64,000 nucleotides of DNA from the NCBI RefSeq assembly GCF_003634635.1, contig NZ_RBJB01000002.1, forward strand, positions 310,001 through 374,000, given 5' to 3'. The position numbers and the translations under genes were made by a program. The DNA is from Marinobacter nauticus. GTDB lineage: Bacteria; Pseudomonadota; Gammaproteobacteria; Pseudomonadales; Oleiphilaceae. This document shows positions 53,592 through 63,230 of this stretch, one piece after another; the stretch's first letter is position 1, and every line of letters begins with the position of its first letter. A model generated the notes under the pieces. That model saw only the letters and a program-made list of their open reading frames with translations. It did not search any database and was not told where the DNA came from.

Positions 53592-56500
53592 ATGTCCAAG
53601 GTAGACCTCGTTCGACCTAGCAGGGATGGAGACCAATTTCACTATAACTGGGCAGCACGTCAGTGCCTGCAACTATTGCCCGGGCAGACGGATCTTGTAG
53701 CGATCACAATTGAAGGAGCGTCGACGCAAGAAGCTAAAGGTGGTGAGATTGATGAGGGAGAAGAGCTGATTGATGTCGGGCTCTATTTTGGTTCCGAGAA
53801 CATCGATCAAGCTGATTTAATTCGTTATGTTCAGTTGAAACATTCCACGCGTGCGAATGCTGTACCCTGGACCGTTGGCGGACTAAAAAAGACGATTCAA
53901 GGCTTCGCCGGCCGTTACAGAAAGCTTACGGAAAATTTCTCCGATGAGGATGTAGCGCGGAGGTTTCGATTCGAATTTACAACGAATCGCCCAATAGATC
54001 CCAAGCTTCAAGAAGCGTTAGCCGATTTCGCTTTAGGAACAAAGAAGCGCCATCAGGCAGTGCATAAGGCTCTACTAAATTACACCGGCCTGGAAGAAAA
54101 TCGCGCAGCGCTTTTCTTTAAGTTGTTTGTAGTTGACGGTGAAGAGGACGATCTCTGGGGACAGCGAAATCTCTTGGTGCAGGATCTTTCCTCTTACCTT
54201 CCAGACGCAGATTGCGACGCTCCATTGCAGTTGAAAGACCTCATTACGCGCAAGGCGACTACAGAATTTAAGTCAAATCCGTCCGTTCGCCGATACGATG
54301 TGCTTCGCGCCCTGAAGTCATCAGAAGATGATCTACAACCTGCTCCTTGTTTAATTCCGGATCCCTCGGGCACCCTTCCTCGCGACCAAGAAAATGAAAT
54401 TCTTAGAGAGTTCCTTGCCGCAACATCCCCTATTGTAATTCATGCAGAAGGCGGTGTTGGAAAGTCAGTGCTCGCTTCTAGATTGGCGGCTGAAGTTCCT
54501 CCCGATTCTGAGGCTGTTCTTTACGACTGTTTCGGTGATGGTCTTTACCGAAGTTCTCTTTATTCTCGTCATACTCATGCTGACGCCCTCGTGCAAATGG
54601 CCAATGAGTTGGCAGCGAGGGGGTTGTGTCATCCGCTGATACCGACTGCGCATGCTGGCACCAAGCAGTATATGCGCGCTTTCATACACCGACTCGCCCA
54701 GGCTATTGGGTTGTTGCAGGCCAGGAATTCAGACGCAAAGCTTTGTCTAATTATTGATGCTGCTGACAATGCAGAAATGGCGGCAAAGGAAAAAGGAGAT
54801 TCTTCCAGCTTTGTTAAAGACCTTATCCGAACCCCTCTACCGGAGGGAGTGCGTCTTGCATTTACTTGTCGGACCCATCGTTGCTCGATGCTTGAAGCAC
54901 CCCCTGATGTTCAAGAGATAAAACTGCGCCCGTTCAGTGACGAGGAAACTGGGAGACATCTTCGCGGTTCCTATCCTTCGGCAACCGAGCAAGATATTTT
55001 GGAATTCGCTGTTCTGAGCAGCTCGAATCCGCGTGTGCAGGCATTGGCACTCTCACAAAACTTACCGCTTCAAGAAATGTTGAAACGACTGGGCCCTGAG
55101 CCCACGACTGTCGACCGTGCAATAGGTGACCTGCTTGACCGTGAAGTGGCCAGACTGCGTGATAAAGAGGGGGCCATCGAAGCTTCTCAAATTGAGGTTA
55201 TCTGCCAAGGGCTTGCGATCCTTCGCCCGCTGGTACCTATCCCTGTTCTCGCCAAGCTTTCTGGAACCTCGGAAAGCGCTGTTAGAACCTTTGCCCTAAG
55301 TTTAAGTCGTCCATTGTTGGTGAAAGGGAATAGCCTGCATTTCCGTGATGAGCCCAGCGAAACTTGGTTTCGTGAACGGTTTAAGCCAGAAAGCTCAGAC
55401 TTGTCTCGATTTCTTGAACGACTGAGACCACTTGCGACACAAAGCTCTTACGCCGCTGCGGCACTTCCACAACTACTTTTGGAAGCTGGGAAGATAGGCG
55501 AACTCATAGAGCTCGCCCTTTCTGGAGAGGGCTTGCCTTCTGATAATCCTCTAGAAAAGAGAGATGTCGAGCTTCAGCGCCTTACTTTTGCATTGAAGGC
55601 TTGCCTAAAACAGAAGCAATATTTGGCAGCTACAAAAATTGCAATTAAGAGTGGTGCTGAATGTGCAGGAGAACAACGACAGAACAATCTGATTCAAGAC
55701 AACACTGATATCGTCGCTGAGCTTATGGCTCCTGATCGTGTGGAGGAACTTGTCTCACGGAGAATCTTTGCCTCCACCTGGATGGGGTCTCACCACGCTT
55801 ACTATGCTGGCATCCTTTCAGGGCGCGAAGAATTCTTTGCTCTTGCCTCCAGCCGACTCCGAATGGCACTTGATTGGCTCTGGACTTGGGCCAAATTGCC
55901 TGACGAGGAACGAAGAACTGAAGATGTCAGTAACGAAGATAAAACAGAGATTGCGCTGGCGATTCTTCGCTTACGCGGTCCTGCAGATGCAGCCAGTTTT
56001 CTGAGGCGCTGGAGGCCCCGTCGGATTGCTTTTGAAGTCGGGCGCCGGTTGGGAAAACGCCTCGTGGATCTCTGTCAGTACGAGAAAATCGATGCTCTTG
56101 CGGAGGCTGCCGGCAACGATATTTGGTTGCTTTTGGGCCTGATTTCGAGCGTGAGTGATACCAATTATTCTATTCCCACTTCTCCTTTAGCAAGGCTGAT
56201 ACATTTGCTCTCTGATCGGCGTGTCGACCCGACAGGATCCGAGACTTGGAATACGAAATGGACCATTCTGGACGCCATTCGATCCGCCATTGAAATGGCT
56301 GTCCGTGTGTTGCCGACGAAGCCAGATGAATGGGCTAGGACACTTCAACGTTACCTTCCTGCTCAGCCACCTCCCGATCTTTCCGACCGCTTTGGATCTG
56401 GCCGGATGCCATTGCTTCGAGCTTATGCACTTGACGCGGCGCTCAGAGAAAAGCGGCTTAGCCTGAAAGATATCGCTCCCTTAAATGTGCGTGAGCACTT

Positions 56501-59500
56501 GGATTCCTCACACCATTATGGCCACAGCCGTGAGGTGGATACTTTCCAGAGAGAGGTTGGCGGGCTATTGCCGTGGATTGTTCTATCCGCTGAGATTATT
56601 TGTGGCCGTCAGCCTGAAAACTTGGCGGAGACAATAGAACATGCTCTTCAACAGACCTCGGCATCGGAGTCACGAATTTACCGAGAAGACAAGGGTCTCC
56701 GACAAGCGATGGTACTTGAGTGGTTACGCATCTTACGAGTATCTTCCTTCGCAACCCCCTCACCACAGATAGAAACCTTCAAGTCATGGTTGGATAGCCA
56801 GCAAGACCTACTCTGGCCAAATACACTTACTGCGTTATGCCACGAATCTGCCAGGGTGCCTGGATTCGAGTCATTAGCGGTGGACTTTGCTTCTCAGGCA
56901 TACCAGGTGTTAGAAGTTTCGCGAGAACCTGCGGAATCACGCTCTGACTCGTACCTGGACCTGGCGCGTGCAATATTAGCGGTAAATCCAGCAGAAGCCC
57001 GGGGCTATTTTGATCGCGCTGTGGATATTGCAAGCCGTATTGGTGATGAGAACCTTGATCGCTGGACAGCTTTTCTGCATCTCGCAGAATCTGCAGGTGA
57101 GCAGAGCAAACCACTTCCGCATACGGCGTACCGACTTTCACGCATAGCCGAACTTACATACGAGTACGTGGCACGTGATAAGCATTTTGACTGGAACGGA
57201 ACCACTAGTGCTTTGACCAACCTCTGTGCTTCATCAGCATTGTCCATCCTCAGTCGGTGGCGTGATCGAAGATTCGGTGAGACCGGGCGCCTTCTGCCGA
57301 TCGTCATATACCATCTTGTTGCCCAAGGACAACTTACGGAAATCACTCCAGTAGCATTCGGTGGGGTAGAAGCGAGATGGGATCGGGTATCAGATCTAGA
57401 GCGCCTGCTGAGCACAGAAACTGATACATCAAAGCGTACATTGTTTGCTCAGGTTGCGTATCGCTACATTCGAGTTCAGGAATCCGCTCCGGCAGTTTCG
57501 AGTGAAATTAAACATCTCGCCGTTGAATATGGACTGGAGTTTCCGGACATTGACCGTCTTATTGCTGCCGGCAAGAGAAAAGCTTCGGTTGAAGCGTCTA
57601 AAGCGCAGACATTCGGGCCTACAGATACGGATACTGAGAGATGCTCACCAAACTGGGACACCCTCTTCCAGAGCGTTGATTTTACTGACCCTGGAGACCT
57701 TAGAGCAGCGTATGCTGAGTTGCGAAACTTTGATCCGCCTTTTGAAATTGAGACCTTTTTTCGGGAAGCTTTTGCAAGATTGAAAGTAGGTCAAGAGCCC
57801 CAGTTGATTGGTTGTATAAGCTCCTGGCCAGATTTCAGAATCTTCGAGTTAAGATATCTGCTGGATTCAATACCCCATCAAGCGCTCAAACAGTTATCAG
57901 TTAAAAATGCTCTAAAAAATTCAGTGCTTTCGGTGTGTCGACGTGAACCCGAGTTTATACAAAGACGTGGCTGGGGCGTGTTCTTGCCCTTCGAAAAACT
58001 CGACAACGAGGGTCTGGTTCCAGATTCAGAAGTTATTCAAGCAATCCTGGAAGGCTTCCTCTTGCGGTTAGACAAGCTCGACGCAAGAGGATTATTTCAG
58101 TTGGTTGACCCTCTTGCGGACTGCCTTTCCCCTGAAGAGGCCAATGAAGCACTGAATTTCGGTTTTGACCTTCTTGAAGAAGTGCTTCGACCAGAGGACG
58201 GAGATGGTGCATGGCGCCCAGAACTGGAACCTCCGGAAACTCTGTTATCTGCCCTTGCCGGTTATGTTTGGGCCGGCTTAGGAGCGCCAGAATCGTCAGA
58301 GCGTTGGCAGTACGCGCACGTTGTAAGATCGATTGTCGAGCTTGGATGGACGGAGTTTGTCGAGGAGATCGTTTGCGTTGCTGAATTAAAAGCCGGCGGG
58401 CCCTTCATAGATCAGTCACTGCCATTCTATTTATGGCATGCACGCTTGTGGCTACTGATCGGACTTACGCGGGGTGGAATCGAAAATCCGTCTGCCTTGC
58501 TACCGATAGCGCCAGTTTTAAGACGATGGCTCAATGAAGAGCATGTTTTGATCAGAGAACTTTCCGCTCAAGCGCTTCGGAATGTCTTGAAGGCCGAGAA
58601 AGTCCAAACGCGCGAGTTAGAGGAGCTGGCCTTCATCAATAGTCCCAGCTTACCTGAAGAAGTTTATGAAGGATGGCGTGATCCAGCGGACGATGAAGAA
58701 TCCTCCGAGGAAGAAGTGCTTAGCGACGACAAAAGGTTTTATTTCGGCATCGATATCGGCCCCTACTGGTTAGCCCCTCTTGGACGCGCATTCGGACTGA
58801 CAGAAAAAGCTACCGAAAGACGAGCACGTCAAGCTTTGCGGAAGCATATGGGTTGGCAGGGAGAGAATACTCGAAGAGGTGATCCTCGGTACCTTAGGAG
58901 AATTTTTGGCGAAAGAGAAACAAGTCATTCACATGGAGAGCTACCCCGAACAGACGACTTGTGCTCTTACCATGGATATCACGCGATGATGTTTTCGGCA
59001 GCGGTTTTATTAAATGAGAAGCCAGTGCGACGAAATGTCGATGATCCCCAAAACGAGTTCCATGATTGGCTGTCGCGCTATCTGCCAGCTCGCAATGATG
59101 GAGGTTGGCTTTCAGATCGCCGCGATCCAAGACTTGTCGAAGATCCTCCCCTTCGAAACCGCTATAACGACAGCAACTGGTGCTGGGAGGTGACGAAAGA
59201 GTATATCGACCAAAAACTTTCTGCTGATGATGGTTCCACTGTGCTTTGGGGGCATTGGACTGGCGGAGAGGACAATCGCGGTGAGACGGTCTCAATTCGT
59301 AGTGCCTTCGTCTCAAAATCAGTTGCTGAAGCGCTAGTTGCAGCACTCCAGACTGCGACGGAGTTGGATAGGTTTTCCCTTCCTAGTTTTGAAATGAATG
59401 ACAATATAGGGCGTACGCCGTTCAACTTGTGGGGATGGGTAACTGACTATGTTGCTGCGCCAGGCCTTGATAAAGGAGACCCGTGGTCTGAAAAACTCGA

Positions 59501-59855
59501 GTACCCGGGGCCAGCACCATCTGAGAGCATTATTGGACGCCTTAAACTAGAGGCCTCCACTGATGGGCGTATATGGAAAGCCAACAACGGGGCAGTGCTT
59601 AGGAGTGAAATCTGGACCCGAAAGCAAGGCTATGGCTTGAATGAAGAGACGGTACCAGGGGCCAGACTTTGTGCAAACCGGGGATTTCTGCGCGACCTAT
59701 TGGCATCATGTCCTGACGAGCGGCTCATTGTAAGTGTATCGGTCCGTCGGCTTCCCCCGAAATACGGGCCTGACAGGGATATCTTCGAGTCGTACCCCTG
59801 GCCCTACGTTCGTTACTATCTGATGGAGGATGATGGTGTCGCTTACGCGCTCTGA
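53592..59855 (+). CDS. Avs3a-like STAND nuclease/NTPase (AVAST type 3 candidate)
   Basis: This is a 2087-residue cytoplasmic protein. Residues 1-250 look like a Cap4/DUF4297-type restriction-fold nuclease: GDQFHYNWAAR (13-23), IEG (40-42), an ID pair at 60-61 and Q81-L-K83. A STAND NTPase follows, with Walker A AEGGVGKS (285-292), Walker B IIDAAD (387-392) and sensor FTCRTHR (424-430). The remaining about 1,600 residues are mostly helical and TPR-like, the expected sensor region. AVAST proteins of this plan detect a phage protein (for type 3, the large terminase), assemble and degrade DNA. The next gene overlaps by 26 bp. GC is lower than in the chromosome. Avs4 with an Mrr-type nuclease is the main alternative. 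Confidence 0.62.
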   Translation: MSKVDLVRPSRDGDQFHYNWAARQCLQLLPGQTDLVAITIEGASTQEAKGGEIDEGEELIDVGLYFGSENIDQADLIRYVQLKHSTRANAVPWTVGGLKKTIQGFAGRYRKLTENFSDEDVARRFRFEFTTNRPIDPKLQEALADFALGTKKRHQAVHKALLNYTGLEENRAALFFKLFVVDGEEDDLWGQRNLLVQDLSSYLPDADCDAPLQLKDLITRKATTEFKSNPSVRRYDVLRALKSSEDDLQPAPCLIPDPSGTLPRDQENEILREFLAATSPIVIHAEGGVGKSVLASRLAAEVPPDSEAVLYDCFGDGLYRSSLYSRHTHADALVQMANELAARGLCHPLIPTAHAGTKQYMRAFIHRLAQAIGLLQARNSDAKLCLIIDAADNAEMAAKEKGDSSSFVKDLIRTPLPEGVRLAFTCRTHRCSMLEAPPDVQEIKLRPFSDEETGRHLRGSYPSATEQDILEFAVLSSSNPRVQALALSQNLPLQEMLKRLGPEPTTVDRAIGDLLDREVARLRDKEGAIEASQIEVICQGLAILRPLVPIPVLAKLSGTSESAVRTFALSLSRPLLVKGNSLHFRDEPSETWFRERFKPESSDLSRFLERLRPLATQSSYAAAALPQLLLEAGKIGELIELALSGEGLPSDNPLEKRDVELQRLTFALKACLKQKQYLAATKIAIKSGAECAGEQRQNNLIQDNTDIVAELMAPDRVEELVSRRIFASTWMGSHHAYYAGILSGREEFFALASSRLRMALDWLWTWAKLPDEERRTEDVSNEDKTEIALAILRLRGPADAASFLRRWRPRRIAFEVGRRLGKRLVDLCQYEKIDALAEAAGNDIWLLLGLISSVSDTNYSIPTSPLARLIHLLSDRRVDPTGSETWNTKWTILDAIRSAIEMAVRVLPTKPDEWARTLQRYLPAQPPPDLSDRFGSGRMPLLRAYALDAALREKRLSLKDIAPLNVREHLDSSHHYGHSREVDTFQREVGGLLPWIVLSAEIICGRQPENLAETIEHALQQTSASESRIYREDKGLRQAMVLEWLRILRVSSFATPSPQIETFKSWLDSQQDLLWPNTLTALCHESARVPGFESLAVDFASQAYQVLEVSREPAESRSDSYLDLARAILAVNPAEARGYFDRAVDIASRIGDENLDRWTAFLHLAESAGEQSKPLPHTAYRLSRIAELTYEYVARDKHFDWNGTTSALTNLCASSALSILSRWRDRRFGETGRLLPIVIYHLVAQGQLTEITPVAFGGVEARWDRVSDLERLLSTETDTSKRTLFAQVAYRYIRVQESAPAVSSEIKHLAVEYGLEFPDIDRLIAAGKRKASVEASKAQTFGPTDTDTERCSPNWDTLFQSVDFTDPGDLRAAYAELRNFDPPFEIETFFREAFARLKVGQEPQLIGCISSWPDFRIFELRYLLDSIPHQALKQLSVKNALKNSVLSVCRREPEFIQRRGWGVFLPFEKLDNEGLVPDSEVIQAILEGFLLRLDKLDARGLFQLVDPLADCLSPEEANEALNFGFDLLEEVLRPEDGDGAWRPELEPPETLLSALAGYVWAGLGAPESSERWQYAHVVRSIVELGWTEFVEEIVCVAELKAGGPFIDQSLPFYLWHARLWLLIGLTRGGIENPSALLPIAPVLRRWLNEEHVLIRELSAQALRNVLKAEKVQTRELEELAFINSPSLPEEVYEGWRDPADDEESSEEEVLSDDKRFYFGIDIGPYWLAPLGRAFGLTEKATERRARQALRKHMGWQGENTRRGDPRYLRRIFGERETSHSHGELPRTDDLCSYHGYHAMMFSAAVLLNEKPVRRNVDDPQNEFHDWLSRYLPARNDGGWLSDRRDPRLVEDPPLRNRYNDSNWCWEVTKEYIDQKLSADDGSTVLWGHWTGGEDNRGETVSIRSAFVSKSVAEALVAALQTATELDRFSLPSFEMNDNIGRTPFNLWGWVTDYVAAPGLDKGDPWSEKLEYPGPAPSESIIGRLKLEASTDGRIWKANNGAVLRSEIWTRKQGYGLNEETVPGARLCANRGFLRDLLASCPDERLIVSVSVRRLPPKYGPDRDIFESYPWPYVRYYLMEDDGVAYAL

Positions 59856-60507
59856 AGCAGTTATTCAACTTGGGAAACGTCTTGCTAAACAACTCGATGC
59901 CAGCGATGACCTACTGGCTTCCTGGATGGCACATGATATCGCACAGAAAATCGAAGATGCACAAACAGCCACTTCGAGGGAGAAGGAAGAGGCTCACAAT
60001 GTTTGCGCGAGGGCTATATTCGAACTGTGGGAACATCGCAGCGCGATACCAAAACACCTTCAACCATTGCGCGAGCTGGGGCCCATAGTTCGGACTATTG
60101 CCTCTATGGATTTGGACCAGGCAAGTTATCGATATTATCCGGAAGTTCTCCGTAGGGCTGCCACCGCAGAAGCAGACGAAGCTACAAAGAAATGGCTCGA
60201 ATTAGCAATGGGGTTGGACTATTCGGCACGAGTTCTTATTTCGTTTGCGCTCCGATCTGCTGCTCAAAGCAGTATTTCTGATGCAGAGGCTTGGGTTGAA
60301 TTAGCTCGAGAGGCGGGGGCGGACGAAGGATATGAATCTCCAGTTGTGCGATTTATTCGCGATAACAATCTTTCCGGAGAAAAGCCTGACGAAACTGAAA
60401 AATGGGAAGAGCGTTTGTCTCGCCTCGAGGGTTTTGCTGAGCTTTCCTCCAGTCTCGCTAATGAATTGCGAGAGGAATTAGGGGTAAAGAAGAATGAAGA
60501 CAGCTAG
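59830..60507 (+). CDS. Partner protein of the STAND nuclease (Avs3b candidate)
   Basis: This 225-residue, helical, acidic protein overlaps the end of the STAND gene by 26 bp, so the two are translationally coupled. Notable segments are SWMAHDIAQKIEDAQ and ARAIFELWEHRSAIP near the N-terminus, and a C-terminal coiled stretch with two ELREEL-like turns. It has no enzymatic motif. In AVAST type 3 a second small gene follows the nuclease gene, and this one fits by size and position. GGAGG sits right at the start; the first ATG, the second, or a GTG at 59836 may be used. Confidence 0.55.
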   Translation: MMVSLTRSEAVIQLGKRLAKQLDASDDLLASWMAHDIAQKIEDAQTATSREKEEAHNVCARAIFELWEHRSAIPKHLQPLRELGPIVRTIASMDLDQASYRYYPEVLRRAATAEADEATKKWLELAMGLDYSARVLISFALRSAAQSSISDAEAWVELAREAGADEGYESPVVRFIRDNNLSGEKPDETEKWEERLSRLEGFAELSSSLANELREELGVKKNEDS

Positions 60508-60714
60508 TCTCGCCGAAGCATCTATGCAATCTGCGTGGAAGTTAAGTACGTTGGCAGCCCCCTCAATGCAGGCGGCAAAAAGCATTCTTTCCAATATAAC
60601 GAGATAGATTTGGCCTTGAAGCATTGCCAACAGGTCATGACAGAACCGGGTACAGATATCCGGTTGATATCAGATCAGCAAAAACTAAAAAGGACACAGA
60701 CATTCGAAGTTTAG
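60508..60714 (+). pseudogene. Decayed coding fragment in frame after the partner gene
   Basis: After the stop of the partner gene the same frame stays open for 68 codons and reads like a real protein end (AICVEVKYVGSPL, QYNEIDLALKHCQQVM, TDIRLISDQQK), finishing at TAG. It has no start or ribosome site. It could be the tail of the partner protein cut off by a nonsense change, or the end of a lost third gene of the operon. Nothing recognisable follows in the next 150 bp. Confidence 0.4.
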
Positions 60715-60863
60715 AAACTGAAAGTCAAAAGGGACAAAGAAGAGGACCAACCTGGGGATAATTTTCGCAGCGGCTTATCGACTGGGACAATCTCCGGGAT
60801 CATGACTGATGCTTGATAAAGATTCCTCTCAAAAGGTCCTCTACCAACGATAGAGTGAGATTA

Positions 60864-61892
60864 ATGGCTTACCTTTATATCCTTTCAAATAAGTCTATGC
60901 CGGGGCTTTTGAAGGTCGGGATGACCACTAACTCGCCGCAGGAGCGAGCAGCCCAGTTGTCTACTACGGGCGTCCCGGGTGAGTTTATAGTTGAGGAGTA
61001 TTGGGAATGTAGCCCTGATGATTTGCGCAAATCTGAGAGAGATATTCACCGGACGCTTAATCCTTATCGTTATCAGAAGAACCGTGAGTTTTTCAAAATA
61101 TCACTTGAGAAAGCTAGATCTGAAATTGAGGGTTATTTTAAGAAAATCAGTAATCTTCAGATAGAAAGAGAGCAGCGAAGGGAAATAGCAGCTGCCAAAG
61201 AAGCCAGAATTCAGCGTGCGCTTGAAACAAGAAGGCGGCTTGAGGGTGAAATAATAGACGGTGTTAATGAACTCGTTAATAGGATTAACGAAAAAAGCAA
61301 AGGTATTGAGTCCCAACTGGAAAGAATAGTTCCTGCAGAGCAGGTAGTCAGATTTATTTACCCTTCGAAGAAAAAGGAGATGAACGGTCGACTTGTTTCT
61401 CATTCTGGATGGGAGCTGAAATCGACATTCTTGGGGTTTAATCGGGGAAAGATTCCTCGAGAGTTGCAAGAGGATCAAGTAAAAATTTACATATTTATTG
61501 CTGTGACAACAAAGCCTCTTTTTGGTGAAACCCGCAATTATGGAGGCTTTTTTGCTGTCTCCTACATGCTGCACAGCGGAAAGATTGAGTCACTTAGGGA
61601 AGATGCTAACGTCGTAAACGATCAATTCGGACACAGCGTATTCCCCAAAACCTTGGCTGAATTCTTTTCCAACCTAGGTTTTGAGGACCTGGCGAATGAA
61701 TGGAAAAACCGGTTTGGCGAATTTTCAAGACTAAAACAGGAAGTTAAAGAAGGTCTGCAGTGTCCGTCATGCGCGGATGGCACTCTTGTCATGAGACGGA
61801 GAAAAAGGGATGGACAGCCGTTTTTAGGCTGCTCTTCGTGGCCCTCATGCAACTTTACGTTCAATGCCCAATCCCCAGATGCTGGAAGTTAG
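60864..61892 (+). CDS. GIY-YIG (T5orf172) nuclease-like protein with zinc ribbon
   Basis: This 342-residue protein begins with a T5orf172/MUG113 GIY-YIG domain: LYILSNK, GLLKVGMTTN, R27 in SPQERAAQL, SERDIHRTL and NREFFKI. A coiled middle (residues 90-150) is followed by a domain of unknown type, and the C-terminus is a topoisomerase-type zinc ribbon (CPSC ... C-x4-C). GIY-YIG proteins of this class cut DNA, and the ribbon could bind DNA. It stands alone in the cargo, co-oriented with the AVAST-like genes. An upstream in-frame start adds 17 residues with no family similarity. It may be a third defence gene. Confidence 0.7.
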   Translation: MAYLYILSNKSMPGLLKVGMTTNSPQERAAQLSTTGVPGEFIVEEYWECSPDDLRKSERDIHRTLNPYRYQKNREFFKISLEKARSEIEGYFKKISNLQIEREQRREIAAAKEARIQRALETRRRLEGEIIDGVNELVNRINEKSKGIESQLERIVPAEQVVRFIYPSKKKEMNGRLVSHSGWELKSTFLGFNRGKIPRELQEDQVKIYIFIAVTTKPLFGETRNYGGFFAVSYMLHSGKIESLREDANVVNDQFGHSVFPKTLAEFFSNLGFEDLANEWKNRFGEFSRLKQEVKEGLQCPSCADGTLVMRRRKRDGQPFLGCSSWPSCNFTFNAQSPDAGS

Positions 61893-61987
61893 CGATGAGA
61901 AGGTCCGAGGACTTAGCGTCACACTCACTCGGGCCATCAAACCGTCGTTAAATGATCAATGTGGCCCAGTTACACTCGTCTAATGGG

Positions 61988-62794
61988 CTAACCAACATAT
62001 TTGTACCCAGCGTCCTGCAGTGCTTTCTTAAGTGACTCTTCTGGAGGCTCTTCATAAATCAACGTTGTTGACGGTGAAACATGGCCGGCGATTGTTTGTG
62101 CAATTTTTACGGACTTTTTTGATCATGAATGATATTTGTCATCAATGTCCGGCGCCCGCTGTGGGAGCTTGCTCACTCAATTCCTGCCCAGTGCCGCTGC
62201 ATGAGAGCGAAGTGTTCCTGGAGAGTATTGGGAGAGTATTGGGAGAGTAGGGGCCTCCTTTTTGAGTCAGAAATAGGGGGCGGTCTTTTTCACTGAGGGA
62301 TGTGCTGCAAGGCGGATCGCAAGGTGATTTTCTATCGCAGTTCTCAGCGCAACGTCATTCATCGGAAGATCACGTGATTTACCACGATGTTTTTTGACCT
62401 CAGGATAAAAATCCTCCGGCTTGATCTCGGCACCGGCCTTGACCATGGTTTCAATTCGCTGAATAAGCTGATTGAAATCGTGGACACTAAAGCTGATTCG
62501 ACGCCGCTGGTACGTGGATTTGGATCGCTTTAACGCATCGGCAGCTTTAGTGTAGGCCGCAGGCAACGCCAGAATTTCTTTAAGCTTGAACGAGCGCTGA
62601 CCAGAACTTTCAGGGCCGAGCTCGGCGACGTCCTTGATCTGAAGAAGCGCGATCTCCTGAACTCGCAGTCCAAGCTTGAAGCTGATCTGAACCAGCGCCG
62701 TGTTCTTTTCCGGGTAGCGATGCTTCTGGATAGCACCTAAGAGGTGGGCGAACTGTTCGGGCGTGAGCACGCGTGCCTGGCCGGTTTTGCTCAT
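61988..62794 (-). pseudogene. Tyrosine integrase gene with several lesions
   Basis: An N-terminal segment (MSKTGQARVLTPEQF to SVKKTAPYF) is intact up to a TGA at 62267. Beyond it, the rest of the protein can still be read in shifting frames: SPNTLQEHFALMQRHWAGIE, then ASSHSGRRTLMTNIIHDQK (with the catalytic H and R), and VKIAQTIAGHVSPSTTLIYE (catalytic H and Y) to the end. The lesions are one lost base near the TGA, an 11-bp duplication (TACTCTCCCAA), a TGA after GIE, and one base lost from a poly-A run. The gene was recently functional. Confidence 0.7.
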
Positions 62795-62894
62795 CGGATA
62801 AGCTCCTGGTAAGCCGCTCGGATGCGAGGAGAGGGTAAAGATATAATCCGTAATAATGTTTTTAACGGATTTTTCCCAGATCGATAGGGAACTC

Positions 62895-63182
62895 TCACTC
62901 CCAGGGGCAGTCTGGGCTTCCCCATTCATTCCCGACGGGGCCGCCAACAGCCCCTTGCAGTTTCCGCTTCTTTATCCAGGCGATCGCAATGTCATCCATA
63001 ATCGCGGCCGGGATTTCCACGACTAGGTTATCGATAACACCGTCCCGCGTTGTCTCTTTCGAAATCGTGAATTCGCGGGGCCGGGTGAGTTCAAAGAAAA
63101 CGTTCTTAGGCTCAGTATTCAAATACTCCTGGAAGTAGAGATGGTGTCGTTCACCAGCGGTAATTGATGCTTTGGTACTCAT
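62895..63182 (-). CDS. Small protein of unknown function
   Basis: This 95-residue protein has no signal peptide and no recognised domain. Notable parts are ERHHLYFQEYLNTEPKNVFFEL and a segment AAIMDDIAIAWIKKRK. GGAGAGAATCCT precedes the ATG. It lies 48 bp after the DUF2384 gene and 100 bp before the integrase gene on the same strand, so the three are likely cotranscribed. It may be a partner of one of them. Confidence 0.55.
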   Translation of the reverse strand: MSTKASITAGERHHLYFQEYLNTEPKNVFFELTRPREFTISKETTRDGVIDNLVVEIPAAIMDDIAIAWIKKRKLQGAVGGPVGNEWGSPDCPWE

Positions 63183-63230
63183 AGGATTCTCTCCGCGAAA
63201 CACCCACGACCTAAGTGATCGGTATCACCG

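Noticed and set aside
60494..60607. 37-codon frame overlapping the end of the STAND partner gene
   Set aside because: The product is a short helix-like peptide without ribosome site or similarity, and another frame here reads better as decayed coding sequence.
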